Positions 9,184-20,110 are shown, numbered from the stretch's first letter. The stretch is DNA of 64,000 nucleotides from Haemophilus parahaemolyticus (GCF_002015035.1 NZ_MUXY01000008.1:1-64000), one strand, 5' to 3'. Notes: a model not told the origin generated them from the sequence alone. Made by a program: numbers and translations.

Positions 9184-10905
9184 CTAGCTTAATTTAGCGT
9201 AGAAATCGTTTACTAAACGTTCGATGTCTGTGGCGGTTGGTTGAGCTAATGCTGTATCTGCTAATGCTTTTGCATCAGCGTAATTGATTGAACGGGCTAA
9301 TTTTTTCACATGTGGTACAGAAATCCCACTCATACTGAACTCATCTAAGCCCATACCGAGTAATAATGCAGTTGCACGTACATCACCTGCTAGCTCACCA
9401 CACATACCTGTCCATTTGCCTTCAGCGTGTGAAGCATCAATTACTTGTTTAATTAAGTTTAACACAGATGGTGTTAATGGGTTGTATAAGTGTGCAATGA
9501 TTTCGTTACCACGATCTACCGCAAGCGTATATTGAGTTAAGTCGTTTGTGCCGATACTGAAGAAGTCTACTTCTTTCGCAAGGTGACGTGCATTTACCGC
9601 TGCTGATGGTGTTTCTACCATCACGCCTAATTGTAAGTTTTCATCAAATGCTTTGCCTTCTGAACGAAGCTGCTCTTTTAAGCTTGCTACGATAGATTTT
9701 AATTCACGGATCTCTTCCACAGAGATAATCATCGGGAACATTACCGCTAATTTACCAAACGCTGAAGCACGTAATACCGCACGTAATTGAGTATCTAAAA
9801 TCTCACGACGTGTTAAACCAATACGCACAGCACGCCAGCCCAAGAATGGGTTCATCTCTTTTGGTAAATCTAAGTATGGTAACTCTTTGTCACCTCCGAT
9901 ATCCATGGTACGAAGGACAACTTGTTTACCACCCATTGCTTCCACGATCTCTTTATAAGCTTGGAACTGCTCTTCTTCATCTGGTAATTCGCTACGATCC
10001 ATAAAAAGAAATTCGGTACGGTATAAGCCAACAGACTCCCCACCGTTGCGTAATATACCATCCACATCACGGATTGTACCAATGTTACCTGCTACTTCAA
10101 TGCGATGACCGTCTAAGGTTTCAGCTGGTAAATCTTTTAATTTTGCTAATTCTGCTTTTTCTGCGGCAATACGAGCTTGTGTTGTTTTGAACTCGTTGAT
10201 TTGTGCTTCAGATGGGTTGATGTGGATTTGGTTATTTTCCGCATCTAAAATCAATAAATCGCCTGTGTTTACGCAAGCTGTGATGTCATTTGTTCCAACA
10301 ATGGCAGGTAATTCTAATGAACGTGCCATAATTGAGGTGTGAGAGGTTCGACCACCAATATCGGTCACGAAACCTAATACTTTTTCAAGGTTTAATTGAG
10401 CTGTTTCAGATGGCGTTAAATCGTAAGCAACAAGAATCGCCTCTTCTTGGATATCGCCTAAATCTACGATATGCATACCTAAAATATTACGTAATAAACG
10501 ATTACCGATATCACGCATATCACCTGCACGCTCTTTTAAATACTCATCATCGATTTCTGAAAGTACTGCAACTTGCTGATCGATTACTTTGCTCGCTGCA
10601 ACATCCGCTGTTGATAAATTATCGTTAATATAGCCTACGATCTCTTCTTCTAGCTCCTCATCTTCTAAAAGCATTAAATGCCCTTCAAAGATCGCAGCTT
10701 TCTCTTCACCTAATGTGCGTAAGGCTTTCTCATGAATAGCGGTCAATTGTGCTGCGGCTTTTGCACGCCCATCAAAGAATTTCGCTACTTCAGTATCAAC
10801 CTGATCTGCGGTGATCTTGTGAGTGTTAAGAACAATCGGCTCTTCTTTTAAAACTAATGCCTTACCAAAAACAATACCAGGAGAGGCTGAAATACCTGAA
10901 ATCAT
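9184..10905 (-). CDS. ptsI: PTS enzyme I (phosphoenolpyruvate-protein phosphotransferase)
   Basis: Enzyme I autophosphorylates from phosphoenolpyruvate and passes the phosphate to HPr in the cytosol. It has 573 residues, full family length. The phospho-histidine domain contains [21 protein letters not shown] with His189. The PEP-binding barrel shows [46 protein letters not shown] and MCGELAGD. It lies 74 nt after ptsH and 79 nt before crr. Confidence 0.97.
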   Translation of the reverse strand: MISGISASPGIVFGKALVLKEEPIVLNTHKITADQVDTEVAKFFDGRAKAAAQLTAIHEKALRTLGEEKAAIFEGHLMLLEDEELEEEIVGYINDNLSTADVAASKVIDQQVAVLSEIDDEYLKERAGDMRDIGNRLLRNILGMHIVDLGDIQEEAILVAYDLTPSETAQLNLEKVLGFVTDIGGRTSHTSIMARSLELPAIVGTNDITACVNTGDLLILDAENNQIHINPSEAQINEFKTTQARIAAEKAELAKLKDLPAETLDGHRIEVAGNIGTIRDVDGILRNGGESVGLYRTEFLFMDRSELPDEEEQFQAYKEIVEAMGGKQVVLRTMDIGGDKELPYLDLPKEMNPFLGWRAVRIGLTRREILDTQLRAVLRASAFGKLAVMFPMIISVEEIRELKSIVASLKEQLRSEGKAFDENLQLGVMVETPSAAVNARHLAKEVDFFSIGTNDLTQYTLAVDRGNEIIAHLYNPLTPSVLNLIKQVIDASHAEGKWTGMCGELAGDVRATALLLGMGLDEFSMSGISVPHVKKLARSINYADAKALADTALAQPTATDIERLVNDFYAKLS

Positions 10906-10979
10906 AATGTTATCCTTTTAAAAAGTAGTGTAAAAACAATGGCAAGCCGAAACTTGCCATAGGAACAATAAAGGTAGGA

Positions 10980-11240
10980 TTATTCTAACGTTGGGATTAA
11001 ATCGACTAAGAAATCCACCGCTTTTTGCTCATCTTCGCCTTCTGCGGTAATCGTAATATTAGTGCCTTGCGTTAAACCTAAAGTTTGAAGTTTGAATAAG
11101 CTTTTTGCACTTGCAGATTTACCGCTTGAAGTTACGGTAATATCTGAAACGAAACCTTTTGCTGCTTTCACAAATTCAGCCGCTGGGCGAGTGTGTAAAC
11201 CACTTGGAGCTGTAATAACAACGTCTTTAGAATACGCCAT
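10980..11240 (-). CDS. ptsH: PTS phosphocarrier protein HPr
   Basis: HPr shuttles phosphate from enzyme I to sugar-specific EIIA proteins. In 86 residues it carries [13 protein letters not shown] with the phosphorylated His16 and SAKSLFKL with Ser47. An HPr kinase would target Ser47 in organisms that have one. It is the first gene of the pts operon. A near-consensus CRP site about 94 nt upstream of its ATG suggests cAMP control, as known for enteric ptsHI. Confidence 0.96.
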   Translation of the reverse strand: MAYSKDVVITAPSGLHTRPAAEFVKAAKGFVSDITVTSSGKSASAKSLFKLQTLGLTQGTNITITAEGEDEQKAVDFLVDLIPTLE

Positions 11241-11333
11241 AATATTTTCCTCTCTGCGTAAAGAATGTAAGTTTTTTAACTGCCTGCACTTTACTATAAA
11301 ATGAATATAAATTCACGATAAAAAATAAAAAAA

Positions 11334-11349
11334 CGTGATAGAGTTCACA
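11334..11349 (-). promoter_or_regulatory. CRP (cAMP receptor protein) binding site upstream of ptsH
   Basis: The 16-mer reads CGTGATAGAGTTCACA on the plus strand, matching TGTGA-N6-TCACA at nine of ten half-site bases. It lies between divergent ptsH and thiP, closer to the pts promoter. Confidence 0.75.
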
Positions 11350-11488
11350 TTTTTCCGCGAAATTTGTATAGTGATTCAGCTAATTTAACGATTTTTTGAC
11401 ATTTATATTACAAAATAAAGTTGATTTTCAGCCAACAAGCGGTTGAAAAGTGATAGAATCTTGCAGTTTATTTAAAAAGTGTATTTCA

Positions 11489-13069
11489 ATGTTCAATAAC
11501 CTTACCAAAATCACCGCTTGGCTACTTTACGCAACTATTGTATTGCTTTACGCTTTTAGTTTATGGGCATTGATGGATAACCGCCAAGAAGAGACACTCT
11601 TTTCGCTGACAGAAACCCTGCCTATCCTCAAATATAGCCTTCTGCAAGCGGTGCTTTCTGCCAGTATTTCTACCATTCTCGGTATATTGCTTGCCAAAGC
11701 CTTTTTCTACCTCGAATTTAAAGGCAAAACCTGGCTTTATAAAAGTATTCTTTTTGTTTGGTCGCTTCCTTCACTTGTGATTATTTTTGCTGTGATTGGT
11801 ATTTGGGGCAATTCAGGTTGGATTGCACAAGTAATGAAGTGGATTGGTATTGATTGGCACTCCAATATTTACGGCTTACAAGGTATTCTTATTGCACACG
11901 GATTACTCAACATTCCGCTTGTAACGAAATATTGTGTGGAGGCACTTGCCCTCATTCCGTCTAGCCAATACCAACTTTCAGCACAACTTAACCTTTCGGG
12001 TTGGAATTATTTCCGTATTGTTGAATTTCCTATGTTTAAACGCATTCTGCCCTATGTGTTTATAACGATTTTTATGATCTGTTTTACTAGTTTCCCTATC
12101 GTCTTAATGCTTGGCGGCGGGCCTAAATATAGCACGCTAGAAGTAGCGATTTATCAAGCGGTGAGTTTTGAGTTTGATTTTACTAAAGCCGTTATGCTGA
12201 TTATGGGGCAGTTAACGATAGGTATCGTGCTGCAAGCTTTGCTATTTTTCTTCTCACAACGTGCTTTAAAGCAAAGCAACCAAACCACCAACGTTGAACT
12301 GTGGAAGCCACGTTTAGCGGGTAGTCGCAAACTGGGTTTGCAAAGCATTTTGATTTTGCAAACGTTATTGATTTTATTACCGCTTGTTAGTGTACTCTGG
12401 GCAGGGATTTCCGTTTCTCGTTTTTGGCAACGCCTTATCAATCTAGAACTTTGGGAAGCTACGCTTTTTTCGGTGCTGATTAGCTTAATTGCCTCAATCA
12501 CCACGGTTGGCGTGACTTACCTGATTGCACTTGAAACCCGCCAATTACTTTACCGTAAACACCATTTTCTATACGCAATTTTAGGTAGCGTCGCTACTTA
12601 CCCGCTGATTTTACCCGTATTTTTACTGGCAGTCGGGCTCTTTTTATTGCTGATGAATATCTCGCTTTCTACTACTCAACTTCTGGTTTTGGTTGGCGTA
12701 ATGAATGGCATTATCTTAATTCCTTACGTCTATCCGATGCTCTTTTCTTCTATGTGGGAAACGTTCAATGCCCAAGATAAACTTGCTCGAAGTCTTGGTT
12801 TATCGGGCTTCAACCGCTGGTGGATTGCGGAAAAACATTACCTAGTCCGACCGCTTGCCAATGCTTTTATCTTAGCAATGTCTGCCAGCCTAGGTAGTTT
12901 TGCTGTTATTGCATTTTTTGGCACGCCTGATTTTAGTACGTTGCCTTATTTGCTTTACCAACAACTCGGCAGCTACCGCACCGAAGATGCTTCCGTAACT
13001 GCGTTGATGTTGATGCTATTTGCTTTGTTACCGTTCTTGTTTAATCAAAGAACTAAAACAAGTAAATAG
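11489..13069 (+). CDS. thiP: Thiamine/TPP ABC transporter permease ThiP
   Basis: ThiP is the membrane permease of the ThiBPQ importer for thiamine and its phosphates. It is one long polypeptide with two fused permease halves (about 12 predicted membrane helices). Each half has a cytoplasmic EAA-type loop for contact with the ATPase, e.g. LNLSGWNYFRIVEFPMFKRI in the first and SLGLSGFNRWWIAEKHYLV in the second. Start: a GTG at 11450 is in frame, but the ATG at 11489 opens on the first helix; ribosome sites are weak for both. It stands alone: thiB is at 28889 and thiQ at 35399. I see no TPP riboswitch before it. Confidence 0.9.
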   Translation: MFNNLTKITAWLLYATIVLLYAFSLWALMDNRQEETLFSLTETLPILKYSLLQAVLSASISTILGILLAKAFFYLEFKGKTWLYKSILFVWSLPSLVIIFAVIGIWGNSGWIAQVMKWIGIDWHSNIYGLQGILIAHGLLNIPLVTKYCVEALALIPSSQYQLSAQLNLSGWNYFRIVEFPMFKRILPYVFITIFMICFTSFPIVLMLGGGPKYSTLEVAIYQAVSFEFDFTKAVMLIMGQLTIGIVLQALLFFFSQRALKQSNQTTNVELWKPRLAGSRKLGLQSILILQTLLILLPLVSVLWAGISVSRFWQRLINLELWEATLFSVLISLIASITTVGVTYLIALETRQLLYRKHHFLYAILGSVATYPLILPVFLLAVGLFLLLMNISLSTTQLLVLVGVMNGIILIPYVYPMLFSSMWETFNAQDKLARSLGLSGFNRWWIAEKHYLVRPLANAFILAMSASLGSFAVIAFFGTPDFSTLPYLLYQQLGSYRTEDASVTALMLMLFALLPFLFNQRTKTSK

Positions 13070-13204
13070 AGGCTTAAAAAATCTAGCCAAGTATTATGTA
13101 AATCGTTATAATTGCACGCTTTTTAGGCATATGGATTGAGCATAGAGCAACCTAGGTTCATTTTTTATTTCTCACTTTACTTCTTACATTAAGAGGACAA
13201 AAAA

Positions 13205-14245
13205 TTGAAAAAATTTTTCGCGAAATTAGCTGTTACGGCAATGGCGTTTTCTTCTGTGGTGGCAAATGCGGCAGAAAAACTTTATGTGTATAACTGGACA
13301 GAATATGTACCGTCTTCTCTGTTGGAGCAATTCACCAAAGAAACGGGCATTGAAGTGATTTATTCGACCTTTGAAAGTAACGAGGAGATGTACTCCAAAT
13401 TAAAACTTTCTGGATCAAAAGGTTATGATATCGTTTTCCCATCAAGCTACTATGTGGGCAAGATGGCAAAAGAGGGGATGTTAGCGGAATTAGATAAGTC
13501 TAAACTTAGCAATTTAAAAAATGTTACGCCTGAGCTTATGCATAAACCGTTTGATCCTGAAAATAAATACTCTCTGCCTTATGTGTATGGCTTAACAGGG
13601 ATTGGTGTAAATGTTGCAGATATTGATCCGAAAACAATCAGCAGCTGGGGCGATTTATGGCGTGATGAATACAAAGGCAAATTATTGTTGATGAATGACC
13701 CGCGTGAAGTGTTCCATATAGCATTGTTGTTAAACGGCAAATCACCAAACACTGAAAATGAAGAAGAAATCAAAGCGGCTTACGAACGTTTAAAAACGAT
13801 CGTGCCGAATGTGTTAGTGTTTAACTCAGATTCACCTGAAATGCCTTATTTGCAAGGCGAAGTAGCGGTAGGTATGCAGTGGTCTGGTTCTGCTCACCGA
13901 GCGAAAAGTGAAAATCCAGACTTGCAATTTATCTTCCCGAAAGAAGGTGCTGTGCTTTGGATGGATAACTATGTGATTCCAAAAGGTGCAGCCAATAAAG
14001 AAGCAGCACATAAATTCATCGATTTCTTACTTCGTCCTGAAAGTGCGAAAGAAGTGATTGAAATCATGGGCTTCTCAATGCCAAACGAAGGCGTGAAAGC
14101 ATTGCTTTCGCCAGAATTAGCGAGCGATCCGTTGATTTTCCCTCCAAGTGAGGAGATTAACAAAGGCGTTTTACAAGCGGATGTAGGTCCAGCTGTAGAA
14201 ATCTACGAAAAATACTGGAACTTGCTAAAAACAGGCGGAAAATAA
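13205..14245 (+). CDS. potD: Spermidine/putrescine ABC transporter substrate-binding protein PotD
   Basis: This periplasmic polyamine-binding protein feeds the PotABC importer. It has 346 residues with a signal peptide probably cleaved at VVANA-AEK. After it comes [18 protein letters not shown], the hallmark of PotD/PotF proteins, then [19 protein letters not shown] and, near the middle, [18 protein letters not shown]. The start codon appears to be TTG at 13205, since an AGAGGA lies eight nt before it and no in-frame ATG falls before the signal peptide. It is monocistronic here, 24 kb from potABC. Pasteurellaceae often have two potD paralogues; this may be either. Confidence 0.9.
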   Translation: MKKFFAKLAVTAMAFSSVVANAAEKLYVYNWTEYVPSSLLEQFTKETGIEVIYSTFESNEEMYSKLKLSGSKGYDIVFPSSYYVGKMAKEGMLAELDKSKLSNLKNVTPELMHKPFDPENKYSLPYVYGLTGIGVNVADIDPKTISSWGDLWRDEYKGKLLLMNDPREVFHIALLLNGKSPNTENEEEIKAAYERLKTIVPNVLVFNSDSPEMPYLQGEVAVGMQWSGSAHRAKSENPDLQFIFPKEGAVLWMDNYVIPKGAANKEAAHKFIDFLLRPESAKEVIEIMGFSMPNEGVKALLSPELASDPLIFPPSEEINKGVLQADVGPAVEIYEKYWNLLKTGGK

Positions 14246-14362
14246 CCGCTTGTTAAATAATAAAGTATATAGCTGTAGGGCACGTTGAACTCCTCCCTAC
14301 ATTAAGCACTATGGTTGCAAACCATTATTTTTGTGGCACAAATAATTATGCCGTTTTTCCCG

Positions 14363-14401
14363 ACATTGGCACAGGTGGAAACTTGAGCCAATGTTTTTTT
14401 A
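14363..14401 (+). terminator. Strong terminator hairpin just upstream of satP
   Basis: ACATTGGC (14363-14370) pairs with GCCAATGT (14387-14394), followed by seven T. It lies 118 nt after potD and only 22 nt before the satP start, so it either ends the potD transcript or attenuates satP. Confidence 0.7.
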
Positions 14402-14423
14402 CTCGACATAATAGAGGTCTTTC

Positions 14424-14993
14424 ATGTCAAATCAACACTCCTTAACGGCAAACCCAGCACCACTTGGTTTATGTGGCTTTGCATTAACAACTTGGTTATT
14501 AAGCCTTATCAATAACGGCACATTCGGTGGCGAAAATGTTGGCTTAGTACTGGTAATGGGCTTTGCATTTGGTGGCTTAGCACAAATGTTGGCGGGTCTT
14601 TTTGAATTCTCAAAAGGCAACACATTTGGTTTTACCGCTTTTACTAGCTATGGTGCATTCTGGATTTCATTTGCATTATTCAAAGTATTCTTCTCTGAAG
14701 GCGTGAGCCACGATTTCGTGGGTTGGTACTTAATCGCATGGGGAACATTCACACTGATGATGTTTATCGGCACACTCGCTAAAGCACGTGCATTACAAGC
14801 GATTTTTGCAGCATTAACCATCACATTCTACTTATTAGCAGCAGGTGATTTTACGCACAACACTACATTAACCAACATTGGTGGTAACTTCGGTTTATTA
14901 ACTGCGTTATTGGCGTTCTACTTAGCAGCGGCAGACATCATTAACGACAGCTTTGGTCGTGAAGTATTGCCAGTAGGTCATCCGAAAAAATAA
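14424..14993 (+). CDS. satP: Acetate/succinate uptake transporter, GPR1/FUN34/YaaH (AceTr) family
   Basis: This 189-residue inner-membrane protein has six predicted helices and the family signature NPAPLGL (residues 11-17). E. coli SatP imports acetate and succinate by proton symport; the same role is inferred here. FAFGGLAQMLAGLFEFSKGNTFG in the second to third helices is typical of the family. An AGAGGT precedes the ATG. It has its own transcription unit, ended by an uptake-signal hairpin at 15009-15066. Confidence 0.85.
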   Translation: MSNQHSLTANPAPLGLCGFALTTWLLSLINNGTFGGENVGLVLVMGFAFGGLAQMLAGLFEFSKGNTFGFTAFTSYGAFWISFALFKVFFSEGVSHDFVGWYLIAWGTFTLMMFIGTLAKARALQAIFAALTITFYLLAAGDFTHNTTLTNIGGNFGLLTALLAFYLAAADIINDSFGREVLPVGHPKK

Positions 14994-15008
14994 ATTTTAA
15001 GTTATTTT

Positions 15009-15066
15009 AAGCGGTTGAATTCTGTCGTTAATTTTCAAATTCGCGATAAAATTCAACCGCTTTTTT
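15009..15066. terminator. Inverted uptake-signal terminator after satP
   Basis: AAGCGGTTGAATT (15009-15021) pairs perfectly with AATTCAACCGCTT (15050-15062), followed by T. Two oppositely oriented uptake-signal cores form the stem, a common arrangement in this family. Confidence 0.75.
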
Positions 15067-15165
15067 ATATCTTTTTATTATAAAAACAATCAAATCATTC
15101 TTTACTCATCTTAAAATTACAGGTACTCTCTCCTCAATTTTTCACTCATCTGTTTTGAGGTCTTT

Positions 15166-16800
15166 ATGAAATTTACCAAATTAACCGCCATTTCTACCGC
15201 TTTAGTTGCTGCTTTTGCACTTGCGGCTTGTGATGATAAAAACGAAAATAAAACCACCGCAAAGCCTGCTGCAGAAAAAACATTTGTGAACTGCGTGAGC
15301 CGCTCTCCACAATATTTCAGCCCTGCATTAGCGATGGATGGTATCTCTTACAATGCTAGCTCACAACAAGTTTACAATCGCTTAGTTGAATTTAAACGCG
15401 GCTCAACCGAGATTGAACCTGCATTGGCAGAAAGTTGGGAGATTTCAGAAGATGGCTTAACTTATACTTTCCATTTACGTAAAGGCGTGAAATTCCACTC
15501 AAACAAAGAATTTACGCCAAGTCGTGATTTTACTGCTGATGATGTGGTTTTCTCCTTTAACCGTCAGTTAGATCCGAATCATCCATACCACAATGTGTCG
15601 AAAGCGACTTATCCATACTTCAAAGCGATGAAATTCCCAGTGCTTTTAAAATCGGTTGAAAAAGTAGACGACAACACGGTGAAATTTACGCTAAACAAGC
15701 CAGATGCAACCTTCCTTTCAAGCTTAGGAATGGATTTTACCTCCATCTATTCAGCCGAATATGCTGATGTAATGTTGAAAGCGGGCAAACCTGAAACCGT
15801 AGATACTACGCCAATCGGCACAGGTCCATTTGCTTTTACAGGTTATGTATTAGATCAAGCGAGCCGCTATGTCGCATTTAAAGATTATTGGAATGGCAAG
15901 GCAGATTTCGACCGCTTGATCTTTGAAATCGTGCCAGATGCGACCACGCGTTATGCGAAATTACAGGCGGGGCAATGTGATTTAATGAATTTCCCGAATG
16001 CGACCGATATTGAAAAAATGAAAACCGATCCGAAAGTGAACTTGCTTTCAAACCCAGGTTTAAATATCGCTTATGTTGCTTTCAACACGGAAAAAGCCCC
16101 GTTTGATAATGTAAAAGTGCGTCAAGCCTTGAACCTTGCAGTCGATAAAAAAGCGATTATTGATGTCGTTTATCAAGGTGCGGGCGTGGCTGCGAAAAGT
16201 CCATTACCGCCAACGATTTGGGGCTATAACACAAGTTTGCCAGAGTCTGAGCAAAATATCGAAAAAGCAAAACAACTTTTAGCTGAAGCGGGTTATCCGA
16301 ATGGTTTTGAAACCGAACTTTGGGTACAGCCAGTGGTGCGTGCATCTAACCCAAATCCACGCCGTATGTCAGAAATTATTCAAGCTGACTGGGAAAAAAT
16401 TGGCGTAAAAGCAAAATTAGTGACCTACGAATGGGGGGACTACATTAAACGTACTAAAGCAGGCGAATTAACGGCAGGAACTTACGGCTGGTCTGGCGAT
16501 AATGGCGATCCTGATAATTTCTTATCGCCGTTATTTGGTTCATCAAATATCGGCAACAGCAACTATGCACGCTTTAATAGCCCAGAGTTAGATGCTTTAT
16601 TAGATAAAGCGATTGGTTTATCGGACAAAGGTGAACGTACCAAACTTTATGAACAAGCTCAGGTGCTTTTAAACGAGCAAGCCCCATGGATTAACGTGGC
16701 TCACTCAATTAACTTTGCCCCAACTAGCAAACGTGTGCAAGATTACAAACAAAGCCCATTTGGTTACACTTACTTATATGGAACGAAGTTGGTGGATTAA
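15166..16800 (+). CDS. hbpA: Dipeptide/heme-binding lipoprotein (HbpA/DppA family)
   Basis: This is a family 5 solute-binding protein of 544 residues, closest in pattern to E. coli DppA and Haemophilus HbpA. The signal ends in a lipobox FALAAC with Cys22, so it should be a lipoprotein rather than the soluble protein of E. coli. Typical blocks are YNRLVEFKRGSTEIEPALAE, YTFHLRKGVKFHSNKEF, ADDVVFSFNRQ, PIGTGPF, FNTEKAPFDNVKVRQALNLA and GWSGDNGDPDNFLSPLF. Known family ligands are dipeptides, 5-aminolevulinate, heme and glutathione; which apply here is not visible. No dpp permease genes lie nearby. Confidence 0.88.
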   Translation: MKFTKLTAISTALVAAFALAACDDKNENKTTAKPAAEKTFVNCVSRSPQYFSPALAMDGISYNASSQQVYNRLVEFKRGSTEIEPALAESWEISEDGLTYTFHLRKGVKFHSNKEFTPSRDFTADDVVFSFNRQLDPNHPYHNVSKATYPYFKAMKFPVLLKSVEKVDDNTVKFTLNKPDATFLSSLGMDFTSIYSAEYADVMLKAGKPETVDTTPIGTGPFAFTGYVLDQASRYVAFKDYWNGKADFDRLIFEIVPDATTRYAKLQAGQCDLMNFPNATDIEKMKTDPKVNLLSNPGLNIAYVAFNTEKAPFDNVKVRQALNLAVDKKAIIDVVYQGAGVAAKSPLPPTIWGYNTSLPESEQNIEKAKQLLAEAGYPNGFETELWVQPVVRASNPNPRRMSEIIQADWEKIGVKAKLVTYEWGDYIKRTKAGELTAGTYGWSGDNGDPDNFLSPLFGSSNIGNSNYARFNSPELDALLDKAIGLSDKGERTKLYEQAQVLLNEQAPWINVAHSINFAPTSKRVQDYKQSPFGYTYLYGTKLVD

Positions 16801-16831
16801 CTATTATTGAGAGGATGTGCTAGACTATATT

Positions 16832-16868
16832 TTCGCCCTGTTTTCAAGTAGAATAGGGCGAATTTTTT
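16832..16868 (+). terminator. Terminator between hbpA and ettA
   Basis: TTCGCCCT (16832-16839) pairs with AGGGCGAA (16855-16862), followed by a T run. It ends just before the ettA ribosome site. Confidence 0.75.
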
Positions 16869-16883
16869 TATGAGGAATAGAAG

Positions 16884-18554
16884 ATGTCATCTCAATTTGT
16901 TTATACGATGCATCGCGTGGGCAAAGTGGTTCCACCGAAGCGTCATATTTTGAAAGATATTTCTTTGAGCTTTTTCCCAGGTGCGAAAATCGGGGTATTG
17001 GGCTTAAATGGTGCGGGTAAATCGACCCTTTTACGCATTATGGCGGGCGTAGATAAAGAGTTCGAAGGTGAAGCACGTCCACAACCAGGGATCAAAATAG
17101 GTTATCTTCCTCAAGAGCCAAAACTTGAGCCGCAACAAACCGTGCGTGAAGCGGTGGAAGAAGCCGTTTCAGAAGTAAAAAGTGCCTTAACCCGTTTAGA
17201 TGAAGTTTATGCACTTTATGCGGATCCTGATGCGGATTTTGATAAATTAGCGGCAGAACAAGCTAATCTTGAAGCGATTATCCAAGCACACGATGGACAT
17301 AATTTAGATAACCAATTAGAGCGTGCAGCAGATGCGTTACGCTTGCCAGATTGGGACGCAAAAATCGAGCATTTATCCGGGGGCGAACGTCGCCGTGTGG
17401 CACTTTGCCGCTTATTGCTTGAAAAACCTGATATGTTGTTGTTAGACGAACCAACCAACCACTTAGATGCAGAATCGGTAGCGTGGTTAGAACGCTTCTT
17501 ACACGACTACGAAGGCACTGTGGTGGCGATTACCCACGACCGTTACTTCTTAGATAACGTGGCAGGTTGGATCTTAGAACTTGACCGTGGTGAAGGTATT
17601 CCTTGGGAAGGTAACTACTCTTCTTGGTTAGAGCAAAAAGAGAAACGCTTAGAACAAGAACAAGCGGCAGAAAACGCACGTCAAAAATCTATTGCGAAAG
17701 AGTTAGAATGGGTACGTCAGAACCCGAAAGGTCGTCAAGCGAAGAGCAAGGCACGTATGGCTCGCTTTGATGAATTGAATAGTGGTGAATACCAAAAACG
17801 TAACGAAACTAACGAACTCTTTATTCCACCTGGTCCACGCTTGGGTGATAAAGTGATTGAAGTACAAAACCTCACCAAATCTTACGGTGATCGCACTTTA
17901 ATTGATGATTTATCATTCAGTATTCCAAAAGGTGCGATCGTTGGGATTATCGGGGCGAATGGTGCGGGTAAATCTACCTTATTCCGTATGCTTTCAGGGC
18001 AAGAGCAGCCAGATGCTGGTTCGATTACAATGGGTGAAACCGTGGTGTTAGCTTCCGTTGATCAGTTCCGTGATGCGATGGACGACAAGAAAACCGTGTG
18101 GGAAGAAGTCTCTAACGGACAAGATATTCTGACTATCGGCAACTTTGAAATCCCAAGCCGTGCTTATGTAGGGCGTTTCAATTTTAAAGGTGTAGATCAA
18201 CAAAAACGCGTGGGCGAATTATCAGGCGGTGAGCGTGGTCGTTTACACTTGGCAAAACTTTTACAACGCGGCGGTAACGTGTTGTTATTGGACGAACCAA
18301 CCAACGACTTAGACGTAGAAACCTTGCGTGCGTTAGAAAATGCAATCTTAGAATTCCCAGGCTGTGCAATGGTAATTTCGCACGACCGCTGGTTCTTAGA
18401 CCGTATCGCAACCCACATTTTAGACTACGGAGATGAAGGTAAAGTGACCTTCTATGAAGGTAACTTCTCAGACTACGAAGAGTGGAAAAAGAAAACCTTA
18501 GGTGATGCAGCAACGCAACCGCACCGTATTAAATATAAACGAATTGCGAAGTAA
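16884..18554 (+). CDS. ettA: Energy-dependent translational throttle protein EttA (ABC-F ATPase)
   Basis: EttA is a ribosome-bound ABC-F ATPase that gates the first steps of elongation according to the ATP/ADP ratio. It has 556 residues and two ABC domains without membrane segments. The first has Walker A GLNGAGKST (40-48), LSGGERRRVALCRLLL and LLLDEPTNHLDAES. The second has GANGAGKST, LSGGERGRLHLAKLL and LLLDEPTNDLDVET. The linker between them is the charged coiled-coil with KELEWVRQNPKGRQAKSKAR, the tRNA-contacting part of ABC-F proteins. It is monocistronic, ended by an uptake-signal hairpin. Confidence 0.94.
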   Translation: MSSQFVYTMHRVGKVVPPKRHILKDISLSFFPGAKIGVLGLNGAGKSTLLRIMAGVDKEFEGEARPQPGIKIGYLPQEPKLEPQQTVREAVEEAVSEVKSALTRLDEVYALYADPDADFDKLAAEQANLEAIIQAHDGHNLDNQLERAADALRLPDWDAKIEHLSGGERRRVALCRLLLEKPDMLLLDEPTNHLDAESVAWLERFLHDYEGTVVAITHDRYFLDNVAGWILELDRGEGIPWEGNYSSWLEQKEKRLEQEQAAENARQKSIAKELEWVRQNPKGRQAKSKARMARFDELNSGEYQKRNETNELFIPPGPRLGDKVIEVQNLTKSYGDRTLIDDLSFSIPKGAIVGIIGANGAGKSTLFRMLSGQEQPDAGSITMGETVVLASVDQFRDAMDDKKTVWEEVSNGQDILTIGNFEIPSRAYVGRFNFKGVDQQKRVGELSGGERGRLHLAKLLQRGGNVLLLDEPTNDLDVETLRALENAILEFPGCAMVISHDRWFLDRIATHILDYGDEGKVTFYEGNFSDYEEWKKKTLGDAATQPHRIKYKRIAK

Positions 18555-18568
18555 TTAAAGTATTAGAT

Positions 18569-18616
18569 AAGCGGTTAGATTTTGCAAAAAATTTGCAGAA
18601 TTTAACCGCTTTATTT
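18569..18616. terminator. Inverted uptake-signal hairpin after ettA
   Basis: AAGCGGTTA (18569-18577) pairs with TTAACCGCTT (18602-18611), with a central GCAAAAAATTTGC palindrome, followed by TTATTTT. Confidence 0.65.
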
Positions 18617-18779
18617 TACTGTTCTTACTTCAAGCAATCGTTTGCCATTGAATAATAATTCAGAGGTAAAATTAAATATAAAGAGTATATTTAATACCAA
18701 AAATTTAGTACTATCAGCCATCTTTTTTAAGTAATACAATGAAATTGTTCATTTTTTCAATGAGCTAAGAGGAGTATTT

Positions 18780-20096
18780 ATGCTGACAATTGACGCTAAT
18801 TCGCCACCGTCATCACCACGCAAACCAAGGTTCTATGAGGTTTTATATGTGCAAGTTATTTTTGCCATTATTGTCGGGATTTTATTAGGGCATTTCTTTC
18901 CAGAGTTTGGGGAAAGTTTAAAGCCATTGGGCGATGCGTTTATTAAACTCGTAAAAATGATTATTGCACCCGTGATTTTCCTTACCGTGGTAACAGGTAT
19001 TGCGGGTATGAATGATATGAAATCGGTTGGGCGTGTAGCGGGCAAGGCAATGCTCTATTTTTTAACCTTCTCAACATTGGCATTGGTTGTCGGGATGGTT
19101 ATCGCCAATATTATTCAACCTGGGGCGGGGCTAAATATTGATCCGAGCACACTGCAATCTACGAAGGTGTCAGAATATGTGAGCAAGGCACAAGAAAGCT
19201 CAATGATTGCTTTCTTTATGAATATTATTCCAACCACAGTGTTAAGTCCGCTCACGGAAGGGAATATCTTACAGGTGCTATTTGTCTCTGTATTATTTGG
19301 TATTTCCTTAGCTTCAGTCGGCGAGCGTGGTAAGCCTATTACAGATTTACTGCAAGTTGCTGCGGCACCAATGTTTAAATTGGTTTCAATTGTGATGAAA
19401 GTCGCCCCTATTGGTGCACTAGGCGCAATGGCATTTACGATTGGCAAATATGGATTGCATTCTATTAGTAATTTAATGTTGCTTATTGTAACCTTTTATA
19501 TTACATCCATTTTATTTGTGCTTTTAATTCTTGGAGCGGTTGCTCGCTATAACGGTTTCTCCATTGTTGGGCTTATCCGTTATATCAAAGATGAACTTTG
19601 GCTAGTTTTAGGTACTTCTTCTTCAGAAGCAGCATTGCCAAATTTAATGCAAAAAATGGAAGCTGCAGGCTGTAAAAAATCGGTGGTAGGATTGGTTGTA
19701 CCAACAGGTTACTCATTTAACTTAGACGGCACAAACATTTATATGACGATGGCAGCATTATTTATTGCTCAAGCGACCAATACCGATTTAACCATAGGGC
19801 AGCAAATCACTTTATTATTGGTGGCAATGCTGAGTTCTAAAGGTGCGGCTGGCGTAACGGGTGCTGGCTTTATTACTTTGGCGGCAACCTTGTCTGTTGT
19901 ACCAGGTTTACCTGTAGAGGGGATGGCACTGATTCTAGGGATTGACCGTTTTATGTCAGAATGTCGTGCTTTAACTAATTTTATTGGTAATGCGTGTGCA
20001 ACCATTGTGGTTGCTCGTTGGGAAAATGCGTTGGATAAAGAGCAATTAGGTAAAGCAATGCGTGGTGAGTTAGTGGTTAAAACAGAAATGCACTAA
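18780..20096 (+). CDS. dctA: C4-dicarboxylate:cation symporter DctA
   Basis: DctA imports succinate, fumarate and malate across the inner membrane, mainly under aerobic conditions in E. coli. The 438-residue protein has the dicarboxylate/amino-acid:cation symporter fold. The re-entrant loop signature reads [16 protein letters not shown], the substrate/cation motif [20 protein letters not shown], and the second loop [14 protein letters not shown]. The first 16 residues are a Pro/Ser-rich cytoplasmic tail. A strong AAGAGGAG precedes the ATG. It is ended by the hairpin at 20111-20150. Confidence 0.93.
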   Translation: MLTIDANSPPSSPRKPRFYEVLYVQVIFAIIVGILLGHFFPEFGESLKPLGDAFIKLVKMIIAPVIFLTVVTGIAGMNDMKSVGRVAGKAMLYFLTFSTLALVVGMVIANIIQPGAGLNIDPSTLQSTKVSEYVSKAQESSMIAFFMNIIPTTVLSPLTEGNILQVLFVSVLFGISLASVGERGKPITDLLQVAAAPMFKLVSIVMKVAPIGALGAMAFTIGKYGLHSISNLMLLIVTFYITSILFVLLILGAVARYNGFSIVGLIRYIKDELWLVLGTSSSEAALPNLMQKMEAAGCKKSVVGLVVPTGYSFNLDGTNIYMTMAALFIAQATNTDLTIGQQITLLLVAMLSSKGAAGVTGAGFITLAATLSVVPGLPVEGMALILGIDRFMSECRALTNFIGNACATIVVARWENALDKEQLGKAMRGELVVKTEMH

Positions 20097-20110
20097 TAGC
20101 AAATAATGTG

